From assembly GCA_030765055.1 (NCBI GenBank), contig CM060953.1, positions 12,881,045-12,945,044 of the forward strand: 64,000 bases of DNA, in the 5' to 3' direction. Shown here one piece after another: positions 48,014 to 57,814 of this stretch. The translations under genes and the position numbers were made by a program. Positions within the stretch are counted from its first letter, which is position 1; each line of letters starts with the position of its first letter. Origin of the DNA: Mantis religiosa. Lineage: Eukaryota > Arthropoda > Insecta > Mantodea > Mantidae. The notes below the pieces were generated by a model that did not search any database, was not told where the DNA came from, and worked only from the letters and a program-made list of their open reading frames with translations.

Positions 48014-48520
48014 TGTCACCCGATCGTTGGAACACCCTATAGAACCAGCTGAGAGCGGCCAAGCAGGGGAGGTCGGAGTTAGCCACGCCCCCCCCCTCGT
48101 TTGTCTTATAGTGGTGACAGGGGGTGGCTGGGAGAAAAAACATCACTGCGCCGTCTCTTTCTGTTCCACCTGTGTTCTCGAACTTACGGGATATTTACTC
48201 TAATCTAGAACCTTCCAGATCGACCCGCTGGCCCTATATAAGCAGCATGTCGGGCAAGAGGAGTGAGTCAGTCAGAGTTCTTGGCAATCAGCGTAAGAGT
48301 TCAGTGCTAGTGTAAGGACGAGAAGACTGTGTATGTGCATCGGAGTTTACGTAATCGCGAGTGCAAGTGTAACTTTAAAGGACGAACTGGTGAATTGTAA
48401 TTGTGTGCAGTACGTAATTCTGTGTAATTGGCAAGTGTTAAACTGTAAGTCGGTGGAAATAAAGAACATTGTTGAGTTTGTGTAATTGCACTTTTTATTT
48501 CACGAACCCACAAAGTCACA
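48014..48520 (+). repeat. 3' LTR of Gypsy element 2
   Basis: 507 bp, almost the same as the 5' LTR, including the TATA box and polyadenylation signal. Confidence 0.95.
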
Positions 48521-48524
48521 ATAT

Positions 48525-49194
48525 AATAAGTACATGCGCAATACACGATCAATAAAATAATTTTGCTCCCGCAATCTCGAATGGCGATATATGACTAATC
48601 CAGTTCAAAACAAGGTCAGTGATAAAAGTCATAAACAAATATGTCACCACTACCGCTAAATCACGTGCTATCGTGCCATGTGCTTGAGAGCAAAGGAACC
48701 TCCTCTTTACTTTGTTTAAGAATTAACATGCATTTCAGATAAATCAACTCTGCTGCGTAATATATTTAATTAAAAATGTTACGAAAATATAAATTTGACA
48801 ATTCTCTTCCAACATATAATGATATATCACCATGTTAAATGAACTAATTTTTACCGCACGACAGTCATTACCACAACAGCAACCAATTAGGTGATTAGGT
48901 CACATGACCGTTAAGAGATACTGCGCAAGCTTACGTGAAACAAGCTATAGATACATCACTGTTTCTAACCTTTTGCTTCAAATAATTTTTCTTCAAATAA
49001 CACTTTCCTGTGATCAATTTCCGCAAACAAACCCTACTGATAAGCTACTCTTGTGCATACAACTTGTTTGAATATAATATGGTGTAACACATGGGCGAAA
49101 GTGTCACTGTCATCTGACACGTTTGTGCACGTGGGCACGAAGTAATACAAAAAGTGTGTTTCTTAAGACAGATGCAGTATAAGCATCTAATGGA
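48525..49194. other. no feature recognised
   Basis: AT-rich host-like sequence. Confidence 0.35.
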
Positions 49195-51125
49195 TTATTA
49201 ATTTTTAGATGAGTCGTATTTATTACACATCTGCTTCACTTTCGTACCTATTTTGAGGACATGTTTCGCAAATCATCATTTGCATCTTCGGCTCTTATGC
49301 GACTAAAGCTTGATCCAGTGGTGTGGGTAATTCCGGAGTTGTTGCTGCCATCTGTTGATTAGTGATGAACTTAAATGTGGGATTCTCTTCTGGCGGGATT
49401 TCAAAGTTCATTAGTTGGTTTTTATGTTTTTCTATGTATATTCTCTCCCATATGACGAGTTCACTATGTTTTTGTACGTATTTTAGTAATTCTGTGCTAT
49501 CTTCAATTTCATGATTTTCAGACCAGAAATGAGCTGCTATTGCAGACTTATCAATATTTTTGTATCTTAAGTGCCTGAAGTGTTCTTTCTTTTTAGTGCC
49601 TGTTTCTTTTTGTCCTCCCTATGTAAATTTTTTCACAGTCTTTACACTTAATCTTGTAAATGCCTGACTTTTCCTCTGGTTTTATCTTATCAGTATTATT
49701 ACTGTGAAGTAGGTTTTTAATGTTGTAATTGTTTTTTGGTGCCAATGTTATATTGTATTTCTTGAATATTTTTTGGAACTTTTTTGTGGCCCAGGGGTGG
49801 TAAGTAAATTTAGCAAATCTAATTTCTTGTTTTATTGGTGTGAGAGCTGAGATCTGTTTTAATCTCTTTTGAAGTTTGAATGATTTTAGTCTTTTATCTA
49901 CAAGGTTTTTTCCATATCCATTTTTAATTGCAGTTTTTAAGATTTGATGGTATTCGTTTTGATATTCTTGCTGGCTGAGGGGTAGATTTACTAATCTGTG
50001 CGTGAGACTGTTGATGGTGGCATGTTTGTGTGGAATTGGGTTGAAACTATTTGCTTTGATGTAATTATCTGTGTGTGTTGCTCTTCTATGGATACCAAAT
50101 TCTAGTTTTTCATTGCTTTTTTTTGATTTTAAGGTCCAAAAAAGGTAGAGTACAGTCCTCTTCAGTTTCCACTGTGAATTGTATGCTGGGTTCTTGCAGG
50201 TTGAGTAGTTTCAAAGCATCATCTATTTGTTTGTAGGGCACTATTGGAAAGATGTCGTCTACGTATCTGTACCATGTTTTAAAAATATGAGGGAAGGCTT
50301 TAGTTATATGTGTTTCGAAAAAGCTCATGTATAGCTTGGCCAAAAATGGTGATAGCGGGCTTCCCATAGCTAGTCCTGAAATTTGTTTATAATATTTTCC
50401 ATCGAAGACAAAATAATTTTGATGCATACATATTTCAGTCATTGCCAAATATTCTTCTATTGTATTGGCATCTAGGTTTATAGAGTTTAGCCATTTTTTC
50501 AGTTGAATCAAAAGTTTGTCTAATGGAATGCTAGGGAAGAGGGAGCGGACATCAAAGGATACTAAAGTGTCATGAGGTTTTAGTTTAAGATTTTGAATTT
50601 TTTCTACCAGGTCTAAAGAGTTTTTTATGCTCAGAGTATGGAATTGTGGAAAGGACTGAAATTTTTTGGACAGCCATTTTGCCAGAAGGTAAGTAGGAGT
50701 GTTTATATTATTTACAATGGGTCTCATGGGTATGTTGGGTTTGTGTATTTTAGGCAAACCATATATTCTTGCAAGGGTAGGGTTGTCCGGTTTGATAGTT
50801 TTTTGTTCTGAAGTTGTTAAAATTTTACTATTAATGATGGTTTTTTGTACATCGGTTGAGTGGATTAGAATCTATTTCTTGGAATTCTTTTTGTTGTAGT
50901 AACTCTAACATTTTTTTCAACAGATGGCAGCAGCAACTCCAGAATTACCCACACCACTGGATCAAGCTTTAGTCGCATAAGAGCCGAAGATGCAAATGAT
51001 AATTTGCGAAACATGTCCTCAAAATAGGTACGAAAGTGAAGCAGATGTGTAATAAATACGACTCATCTAAAAATTAATAATTATTTCGCTTCACTGTGGT
51101 GTTCCGATACAGTTAAATCTCAATA
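49195..51125 (-). mobile_element. PLE-A element with RT and GIY-YIG endonuclease, inverted termini
   Basis: The most complete Penelope-like element here. The terminal region at 49195-49370 recurs in inverted orientation at about 50925-51080, followed by the one-sided tail TTCGCTTCACTGTGGTG to 51125. Between them, on the minus strand, are an N-terminally truncated RT and a GIY-YIG endonuclease. The inverted terminus meets the RT body at about 50921, replacing the missing 5' coding part. 5' truncation with attached inverted terminal repeats is known for PLEs. Confidence 0.93.
49340..50920 (-). pseudogene. PLE reverse transcriptase and GIY-YIG endonuclease, frameshifted
   Basis: Minus-strand order: RT start region (GLPKIHKPNIPMRPIV), finger block LVSFDVRSLFPSIPL, GLAMGSPLSPFLAKLYM, catalytic WYRYVDDIF and LPFLDLKIKK; then the linker; then GIYKIKCKDCEKIYIGRTKR, the GIY-YIG nuclease signature (CX2C insertion typical of PLEs) and the later HF...ENH and WERIYIEKH blocks. 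The largest open piece is 50110-50757. Frame is lost near 50838, in an A-run near 50125, and near 49595; otherwise the sequence is open, so inactivation is recent. The N-terminal RT part is absent. Confidence 0.93.
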
Positions 51126-51519
51126 TATCTAATGGATTGTTGGAGAGTTTCTGGAAAAGACATTGATACATTTCAACAAACTTTGTGGTGAATCGAATGA
51201 CAATGCTGAAACCATCACCGATTGAATTGCCGAATTACCTTTAATAAGGATGCAAACCTGAGAACATAACAAATGGCAACAAGATGGAATTATTCTTCCA
51301 AGCATTACCAAACAGGTCTATGTGTTTAAAAGGTGAGAAATGTTTGGAGGAAAATTGTCCAAGGAAAGATTGACTGTTTTCGTCTGGTAAAATGGAGAAA
51401 AGCTCCTTCGTTAAACGAAAATTTATCTAACAGAAATTTCTGAGAGTCCCATTTGATTCCGCTGAGGACAAGTTTCACTATTTATTACATAGAAAATGAA
51501 GCTAGCTACAGTGAAGCAA
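51126..51519. other. no feature recognised
   Basis: Unassigned AT-rich sequence. Confidence 0.35.
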
Positions 51520-51905
51520 TAAATATTACACAAATATAAAAATTTGTTATAAAGGCTTCACTTATCTTAAGAAAATTGGTGTTAATTCTTCTTTCTAATG
51601 GAGATCGATTTCACAAACATTTGCTTGCATCGTCAAGGATAGTTTGGGAGAAGATATTTATTTTAAAAAATAAACACCGCATAATGAATTTTGAAATACC
51701 AGCTGTTGATTCTGTTTTTAGGTTTGTTTCATTTTCAGATTTTGGTAATACGAAAAAAACACAGTATCCTTGATGACAAAGTGTGTTGACTGACGATGCG
51801 AGCAAATGTTCGTGAAATCGATCTCTATTAGAAAGAAGAATTAACACCAATTTTCTTAAGATAAGTGAAGCCTTTATAACAGATTTTTATATTTGTGTAC
51901 GGTTT
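51520..51905. mobile_element. PLE-C foldback
   Basis: Left arm about 51525-51640 (CACTTATCTTAAGAAAATTGG, GGAGATCGATTTCACAAAC) is inverted at 51790-51895. The middle keeps the endonuclease C-terminus on the plus strand (ILKNKHRIMNFEIPAVDSVF). It matches the PLE-C copy at 33.9-34.7 kb. Confidence 0.88.
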
Positions 51906-52254
51906 TACTAAATTTTTTACTAGTCAACTAAATGATATTTTGTACTTCTGTAGATGTTTCCTCAAGAATTCAATAAATCTGAAGCATTGAGAGTTTAAAG
52001 TGGCAGTGAATAACTTCAGCAAATGAAACTAATTTCTAATACTTGGAAGTCTTTGAGCAGTGAGATAATCACAATGATTGAACATTCGATATGCTTACAC
52101 TATCTTGTTTAACTACATGTTGATAAAATGCAAGTATCGTGAATATCAAGGTATCACAAGTATTGAGGACCCATCCCTAGTTTTATATTAAAATCTTTCA
52201 TGTACAGAGGCAGTGCAAAATAACAAAGGTGAAAATAGGATTTTACAATTAAAA
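51906..52254. other. no feature recognised
   Basis: AT-rich spacer. Confidence 0.3.
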
Positions 52255-52620
52255 AAATAGATTAATTAAATTAATTGGGAGTCGATTAATAACACAAAAC
52301 AACACTCACTTTTAAACTTTCCCGGAACATGTTTCTGAGGCCTTCCCTCTATCTTCAGCCGGACATTGACTGGTTCTCATTGGTGTAGCTGGCAATATTT
52401 TGTCATCGATCTCCTCTGGTGGCGGTTCGAGGAACTTGCGGTTCAGCTACACCAATGAGAACCAGTCGATGTCCGGCTGAAGATAGAGGGAAGGCCTCAG
52501 AAACATGTTCCGGGAAAGTTTAAAAGTGAGTGTTGTTTTGTGTTATTAATCGACTCCCAATTAATTTAATTTATACAACAACACTGTTTTCAACACTTCC
52601 ATGAAAGGATTTAACATAGA
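52255..52620. mobile_element. PLE-B foldback with hammerhead-like cores
   Basis: The left arm at 52262-52395 (GGGAGTCGATTAATAACAC, CTTCCCTCTATCTTCAGCC, CTGGTTCTCATTGGTGTAGC) is inverted at 52443-52560, with a spacer of about 50 bp. The tail ACACTGTTTTCAACACTTCC is on the right only. The miniatures at 34.4 and 54.9 kb share both ends and tail. Confidence 0.92.
52470..52515 (+). ncRNA. hammerhead-like motif (family B, right arm)
   Basis: CTGAAGA (CUGANGA) at 52477-52483, then stem-II hairpin GAGGGAAGGCCTC, then GAAAC at 52500-52504 followed by ATGTTCC. All core boxes of a hammerhead with a minute helix III are present. A mirrored copy lies on the minus strand at about 52322-52365. Activity unproven. 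Confidence 0.6.
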
Positions 52621-52724
52621 TTAAGATTATATGAAAATTGTTCCTGATTATACAGTTAGTAAATTATTTAATAAACTACCAATCAACTTTTGGAATATTT
52701 CATTCAATATTTCATTCAACAAAT

Positions 52725-52830
52725 TAAGGGCCTTTGAAACTAGTCTCTCATAAATATATGAAAAAGTGACGAGTGTCAATAAACCAACCACAAATAATTT
52801 TTATATTAAATTAAATATACATTAACCAAA
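52725..52830 (+). repeat. PLE-D end fragment
   Basis: AACTAGTCTCTCATAAATAT, GTGTCAATAAACCAACCAC and AAATAATTTTTAT match the family-D right arm. Confidence 0.65.
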
Positions 52831-52936
52831 TACATGATAAATAAAGCATATTATAGTATCGATAACTATTTACATGATATGTACCTAAACATGCACCTCA
52901 TATATCTCACATTTTGTAAACATTGAACTATATTCT

Positions 52937-53470
52937 TAATATATCGAAATTTAACTGTATTGGAACATCACAGTGAAGCGAAATAATTATTAGATTATAG
53001 ATGAGTCGTATTTATTACACATCGGCTTCACTTACATATCTATATTGAGGACATGTTTCACGAACCATCGTTCGCATCGTCGGCTCTTATGCGACTAAAG
53101 CTTGATCCAGTGGTGTGGATAGTTCTGGAGTTGCTGCTGCCATCTGTTGATTTTGTGATGAATTTAAATGTGGGGTTCTCTTCTGGCAGGATTTTAAAGT
53201 TCATTAGTTGGTTTTTATGTTTTTCTATGTATATTTTCTCCCATATGACGAGCTTACTATGTTTTTGTATGTATTTTAGTAATTTGGTGCTATCTTTAAT
53301 TTCATGATTTTCAAACCAGAAATGAGCTGCTATTATTCCACTGGATCAGACTTTAGTCGCATAAGAGCCGACGATGTGAACGATAGTTCGTGAAACATGT
53401 CTTCAATAAAGATACATAAGTGAAGCCGATGTGTAATAAATACAACTCATCTATAATTTAATAATATATT
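52937..53470. mobile_element. PLE-A foldback with long left arm
   Basis: The one-sided tail (GAAATTTAACTGTATTGG) and a left arm of about 350 bp reach into the endonuclease coding part; the right arm (53337-53465) is only about 130 bp. Both arms have the hairpin followed by GAAACATGTC. The plus-strand ORF at 53053 is an antisense arm artefact. Confidence 0.87.
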
Positions 53471-54007
53471 CTTAATGTTTCAATTGTGTACACATTGTAA
53501 CATATTAAAAAGAACAATACATTGAATTGAAATGTTTATGTGAAAAATGTATTCTGTTTGCACATTTTATTATTTTTTGATCCAGAAATGGTAATTATTC
53601 ATATTTTTTCTATTGCAGTATAAATTTAATACTAGTATTAAGCAATATAAAAACAGTCACAGAACGTAATGTGATTTAAGTACAGAAATGGCTAAAATGC
53701 AAATAAAAAAAGAAAGCTAAAACGAAGACACACCTAAAAGAAACCACCACCTTTACACAAAGAGAACGAGATGGAATAACCTACACCCAAGTATTCTAAC
53801 TTCATAAAAAACAACATTCAGCTAACACCAGTAAATAGACTTTCCTTGAAAAATGTTTTGCATTCAAGAACAAAAGAAGTATTCCCGTACACAGTATGTC
53901 CAGCATTTATGGAGCAACTGTGAACAGTTCTACAAAAAGAAAGAGGAGTGTAGAAATTAGAGCTAAAAGTACTTCATGGCAATTAAAATATAAATAATTA
54001 GAAATGA
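53471..54007. other. no feature recognised
   Basis: AT-rich unassigned sequence. Confidence 0.3.
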
Positions 54008-54066
54008 TCAGCGCGCCATGGCTGAGTGGTTAGACTGCTTGGCTCTCACCTAGGCGGCCTGGGTTC
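54008..54066 (+). repeat. SINE-B head fragment
   Basis: GCCATGGCTGAGTGGTTAGA through GGCTCTCACCTAGGCGGCC and GGGTTCAAA, the tRNA-like head of SINE-B. It is cut off just at the B box and followed by an A-rich run. Confidence 0.8.
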
Positions 54067-54074
54067 AAAAAATA

Positions 54075-54160
54075 AAAATAAAGCGACAGTGTTAAAAACC
54101 AACTACAAATAGCTTTTACAATTAATTTAGACATTGTTACTAAATTCTTCCAAACATGCA
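54075..54160 (+). repeat. PLE-D end and tail fragment
   Basis: AACCAACTACAAATAGC and TGTTACTAAATTCTTCC match the family-D end with its one-sided tail. Confidence 0.65.
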
Positions 54161-54572
54161 TAATCTCTTTGTTGTTTGCCAGAATGGTACTAAGAGCCAA
54201 AATGATATAGCATACGAGAAAAAAACAAAGACATACAGTATTTATGCTCCTGTAACATGCACTTTGAAGGCTAAGAAACGTTCAGATTATGGTATCAAGA
54301 AACTGCAATTAAAAATTGGACTGTTAACATCAACCTAATCTCATAATTTGCTTGTGTAAAACATTACATGCAACTAATAGCAGAAAGCAGCCCTTCTGTC
54401 AAGGAATATGGCTTTTTACATTTAAATGAATATTGCACAACAAAATAAGACATAATAATTCTTAGCCGAAGTCAAGAGCTGAAAGAGATGGAACACAAGT
54501 GATAAATGATCACATGTTATATCTTGTATCCTGTTTGGGATCATTCCTGATAATGCATATACAATTATATCT
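54161..54572. other. no feature recognised
   Basis: AT-rich unassigned sequence. Confidence 0.3.
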
Positions 54573-54635
54573 GTAGATCCAGTAATATGTAGAAGTTTCC
54601 AGGCTTACTATCCGTGGTCTAGTAGGAAAAACTGA

Positions 54636-54682
54636 AGTTCCTGACGTTTCGCTCATATGTGCGTCGAGCATCCTCAGAGGAC
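54636..54682 (-). ncRNA. hammerhead-like motif (family F, left arm)
   Basis: Minus strand: CTGAGGA, then a hairpin closed by GCTC/GAGC, then GAAACGTCAGG. The core boxes CUGANGA and GAAA and a GUC triplet are intact. The mirrored copy in the right arm is split by the LINE insertion and has lost the first half of its hairpin. Confidence 0.6.
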
Positions 54683-54852
54683 TCATGGCAAACTAGAGTG
54701 GCTCCAGCATAGCACACCAATATATATAGGCGGGACAGAGACCACCTACTTCTCTCCTATTGGCTGTGCATCCGTCAATCACAAGACGGCTGCAGACCTA
54801 TGTCTCAGTTGGTCTGGCTCGTGTAAACGGTTTCGGCCTCATGTTTTGTAAC

Positions 54853-55002
54853 ACGGGAAACCAATTAAATTAATTAGGAGTCGATTAATGACACAAAACA
54901 ACACTTAGTAAGTGTTGTTTTGTGTCATTAATCGACTCCTAATTAATTTAATTTATACAACACTGTTTTCAACACTTCCATGAAAGGATATACGGGAAAC
55001 CA
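54853..55002. mobile_element. miniature PLE-B foldback (128 bp) with perfect 89-bp palindrome, 11-bp TSD
   Basis: ACGGGAAACCA at 54853-54863 and 54992-55002 bounds 128 bp. Positions 54864-54907 are the exact reverse complement of 54909-54952 around a single base at 54908. The rest is the family-B tail (ACACTGTTTTCAACACTTCC). A perfect palindrome with an intact TSD points to recent insertion. Confidence 0.95.
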
Positions 55003-55139
55003 AGCTTTATGCAAACGTGTTACTTCCTCCTTCCTGTTAATTTAAATTTATTCCTGCGCAGACAATAGGAGAGAAGTGGGCGGTCTCCTTCCAGCCTATA
55101 CATATTTGGTGTCCTATGCCGGAGCCACTCTAGTTTGCC

Positions 55140-55957
55140 ATGAGTACTCTGAGGATCCTTTTTACTTTAAAAATTACAAATTGTTTAAATGACAAAACAA
55201 ATAAAACTGTAAAGCTCCTTGGCATGACTATCGATCACAATTTATCATGGAACCCTCACACTGAATATGTCTGTAGTAGGTTATCACGTGTGGTATTCTT
55301 ATTAGCAAATTTAAAAAGAGCTGTATCAAAAGAATATGTACGCATGGCATATTTTTCATTCTTCCAAAGTATTTTTAGATATGGTTTGATACTATGGGGT
55401 AGTAGTACAAAAATAATGGAGGTACTAAAACTCCAAAAGAAGGCTATTCGAATATTAACAGATTCTAAGAAATTAGAGCATTGTAAGCCACTGTTTATAG
55501 CAGCTAAAATTCCTACAGTGGTTAATTTATATATTTGCGATGTGCTGATATATATTAAAGAAAATACACAAAATTATAACATAAGAAATGAAATACATAC
55601 ATACAATATGCACAACATGAAAAAACTGGATATGCCCTTCCATAGGCTTCAGAAGACCTCTCAGTATTATAAAATAAGTGGCACAAAACTCTTCAATGTA
55701 CTTCCTGTAAGAATACACAAATTACCTACTGAAATGTTTAAGGAGAAACTGTACAAATGGTTAACTGAGAACCCCTTTTATAACTTACAAGAGTTTATAG
55801 ACAAATGTAAGGAAGACATATAAAACGTGGTTATTTTATGCTTCTGAAATATAGTTATATATAGTGTTTTTACTAGATTTAAGGTAGCTATTACATGTGA
55901 CGACGCCTATTGTAATTATTGTAATTACTGAATTGTGAGTAAATTATTATTCACAAT
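55140..55957 (+). pseudogene. LINE (CR1-superfamily-like) RT C-terminal fragment with open frame
   Basis: Insertion at 55157-55957 within the foldback. The frame is open to TAA at 55821 and contains the RT block KLLGMTIDHNLSWNPHTEYV, then FRYGLILWGSSTKIMEV, LQKKAIRILT and the late ISGTKLFNVLP...FKEKL motif usual in CR1-like ORF2 C-termini. It lacks endonuclease and RT catalytic boxes (5' truncated). The 3' UTR ends near ATTATTCACAAT. No TSD was seen; the target lost about 7 bp of the family-F arm. The apparent start at 55140 lies in foldback DNA. Confidence 0.83.
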
Positions 55958-56065
55958 GCACATACGAGCGAAACGTCAGGAACTTCAGTTTTTCCAACTA
56001 GACCATGGCCAATAAGCCCAGAAACTTCTACATATTACTGGATTGACGCTGGCCGTGAAAGCCTA

Positions 56066-56764
56066 AGTTATTATATTTGCAGAACTTTCACAGTACAAAT
56101 ATATCCTTCTGGATTTTTTATGTTCTATAAATAAACTTGTTTTTAACAACAATAAACGTATGATAAGCATATAATTTATAACATGGATTCATAAAATGCA
56201 CAAAGTTTATTTATTGGGCATATTTTATTCTTCTTTTCATGCAGGTTTTTATACTTCAGTTACTTTTATTACTGAACACTGAAGATCGTGTGTATTCTTG
56301 TTGAACTTCAGTTTGTATGTATTTTGCTCAGAAATGTGGCTCAAGGTTATAGTTGAAAGATTTAGAAAATAAAGATAACAAATTTAGAGAGAGTAATAGA
56401 GAAAGTGATCATATTTAATGAGAGGCAATGGTCTTTAATATCATTAACTCTGAAAATAACTATATAATGATATTGTAACACATCAAATTACAATATGGAA
56501 TCGAGTATTGTAATTTGATGTTATGATACATATATCGTATAACACTTTATCTACTTTGATAAAAAAATATTTTTATACTTAACATTTTTACGATGGCTAT
56601 ATACATTTTCTAGTCTGTAGTTGGACGTAGAGAGCCGTGTATGAAACCAGGTCATTAGTGTACATATAGAACTGCAGTAACTAGGGGAACATATAAATAT
56701 ACATTCAAAAATAAGTGATTCTGATACTGATTTTGAACTTGCAGCAAATGTTGCTATTAATGTA
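56066..56764. other. no feature recognised
   Basis: AT-rich. A short inverted pair (GTAACACATCAAATTACAA / GTATTGTAATTTGATGTTA) sits at about 56475-56525. Confidence 0.4.
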
Positions 56765-56906
56765 ATAATACCAGTGAATCTAAAAAACTATTTGTAGTTG
56801 GTTTATTGATACTCGCCACTTACTTGTTTATATTACAAATAGTTTTTTAGATTAAGTTTGACATCACTGTTACTAAATTCCTCCAAACACATATAATACC
56901 AGTGAA
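56765..56906. mobile_element. miniature PLE-D foldback (114 bp), 14-bp TSD
   Basis: ATAATACCAGTGAA at 56765-56778 and 56893-56906 bounds 114 bp: a palindrome (CTAAAAAACTATTTGTA...TACAAATAGTTTTTTAG) plus the family-D tail CTGTTACTAAATTCCTCC. Same layout as the PLE-B miniatures. Confidence 0.93.
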
Positions 56907-57339
56907 ATCACAAAATAGATATGAATCTGAGTATAATAAATTTGAACTGTAGTGCAAGAAGATAAATATTGACAATGTGTCTGAAAAGGTTTTTCTAGCT
57001 TATTTATGTCCTTACATTAAATTAATGTTAGCTTTACTGCACTGATGCCTGATTTCACCAACAGATGTTCAGACTTAACACGAGTTTAGCAACAGTTAAA
57101 ACAAAAATTGCATTTCATCAACAAGTGTTAGCTTAACTGCCAGACCCACTACACAGAAATATTGGAGAGCAGGAGAGCTAATGGCTTCATTGCCAAAGCC
57201 TAGCATCTGAAAACAACAACAACAACACTAGTGTTAAATCTCTTGTTAAACTAACATGCCAAATTTCTGTTGTTAAGTCCTTAACAATTGTAAATAGTCA
57301 AGATGGCAGGCATGAACACAGCTGTTGATTTGCTATATT

Positions 57340-57480
57340 TAAGACCGTCTAAATGGCATTCATAATAGAGTACGACCTATGAGAAGAAATGATTTTGAGG
57401 AGCTATCAGACGGAGGTATAGACTGTCGAAACAAGTTATAAAGATTATTGCGGAAGTACAAGAGAGGTTAGAACATGCTT
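57340..57480 (+). pseudogene. PIF/Harbinger transposase N-terminal fragment
   Basis: Across two frames the translation reads NDFEELSDGG and then RYRLSKQVIKIIAEVQERLEH, the pattern (F.ELSD..F..RFRLSK.T...) at the N-terminus of PIF/Harbinger transposases. No DDE catalytic part remains. The nearby zeste/Myb-like ORF on the opposite strand is the second gene typical of this superfamily. Confidence 0.55.
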
Positions 57481-57809
57481 GAAAGGAATATGCTGATCTC
57501 GCCTTTGCTTCAAGTATTAATAACTTTGCGATTTTATAATTCACTGAATTATGTGGATAATACATTGTCCACCTCCCATCTTGAAACGTTCAAGTGACTT
57601 GTCACTTGTCCTTCATCGCACCTCATTTTAAATTTACGTAATACTGAGTTAGAACATGTATCAAAAGGAATATGCCGATCTTGCCTTTGCTTCAAGTATT
57701 AATAATTTGACGATTTTATAATTCACTGAATTATGTGGATAATACCTCCCATCTTAAAACGTTCACGTCACTTGTCCTTCGCACCTCATTTTAAATTTAC
57801 ATAATACTG
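57466..57809 (+). repeat. tandem duplication (~180 and ~162 bp) next to the Harbinger relic
   Basis: GTTAGAACATG, GGAATATGC.GATCT.GCC, TTCACTGAATTATGTGG and CTCATTTTAAATTTAC.TAATACTGA occur in order in 57466-57647 and again in 57648-57809. The second copy lacks about 20 bp. Confidence 0.9.
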
Positions 57810-57814
57810 ACAAG

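Larger units (their letters stand above)
44210..48520 (+). mobile_element. Gypsy element 2 (plus), RT-less but integrase-bearing, TSD ATAT
   Basis: A 4311-bp LTR element with LTRs 44210-44713 and 48014-48520, flanked by ATAT at 44206-44209 and 48521-48524. Order: 5' LTR, PBS, gag with CCHC knuckle, protease, last residues of RNase H, complete integrase, tail, 3' LTR. RT and nearly all RNase H are missing, at the same place as in element 1. LTRs are almost identical (504 and 507 bp, mainly a C-run length difference), so insertion is recent, although gag-pol already carries a frameshift and several stops. Confidence 0.96.
54573..56065. mobile_element. PLE-like foldback family F with two nested insertions
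   Basis: The left arm at about 54573-54860 (CCAGTAATATGTAGAAG, CTGAAGTTCCTGACGTTTCG, CTAGAGTGGCTCC, AGAAGT.GG) is mirrored at about 55003-55156 plus 55958-56045. The right arm is interrupted by a LINE at 55157-55957, and the centre by a miniature PLE-B at 54864-54991. Both arms carried a hammerhead-like motif. No coding sequence of family F itself is seen. Confidence 0.87.

Noticed and set aside
44210..48520. Envelope gene of an errantivirus-like element
   Set aside because: Nothing but the integrase tail and polypurine tract lies between integrase and the 3' LTR; no room for env.
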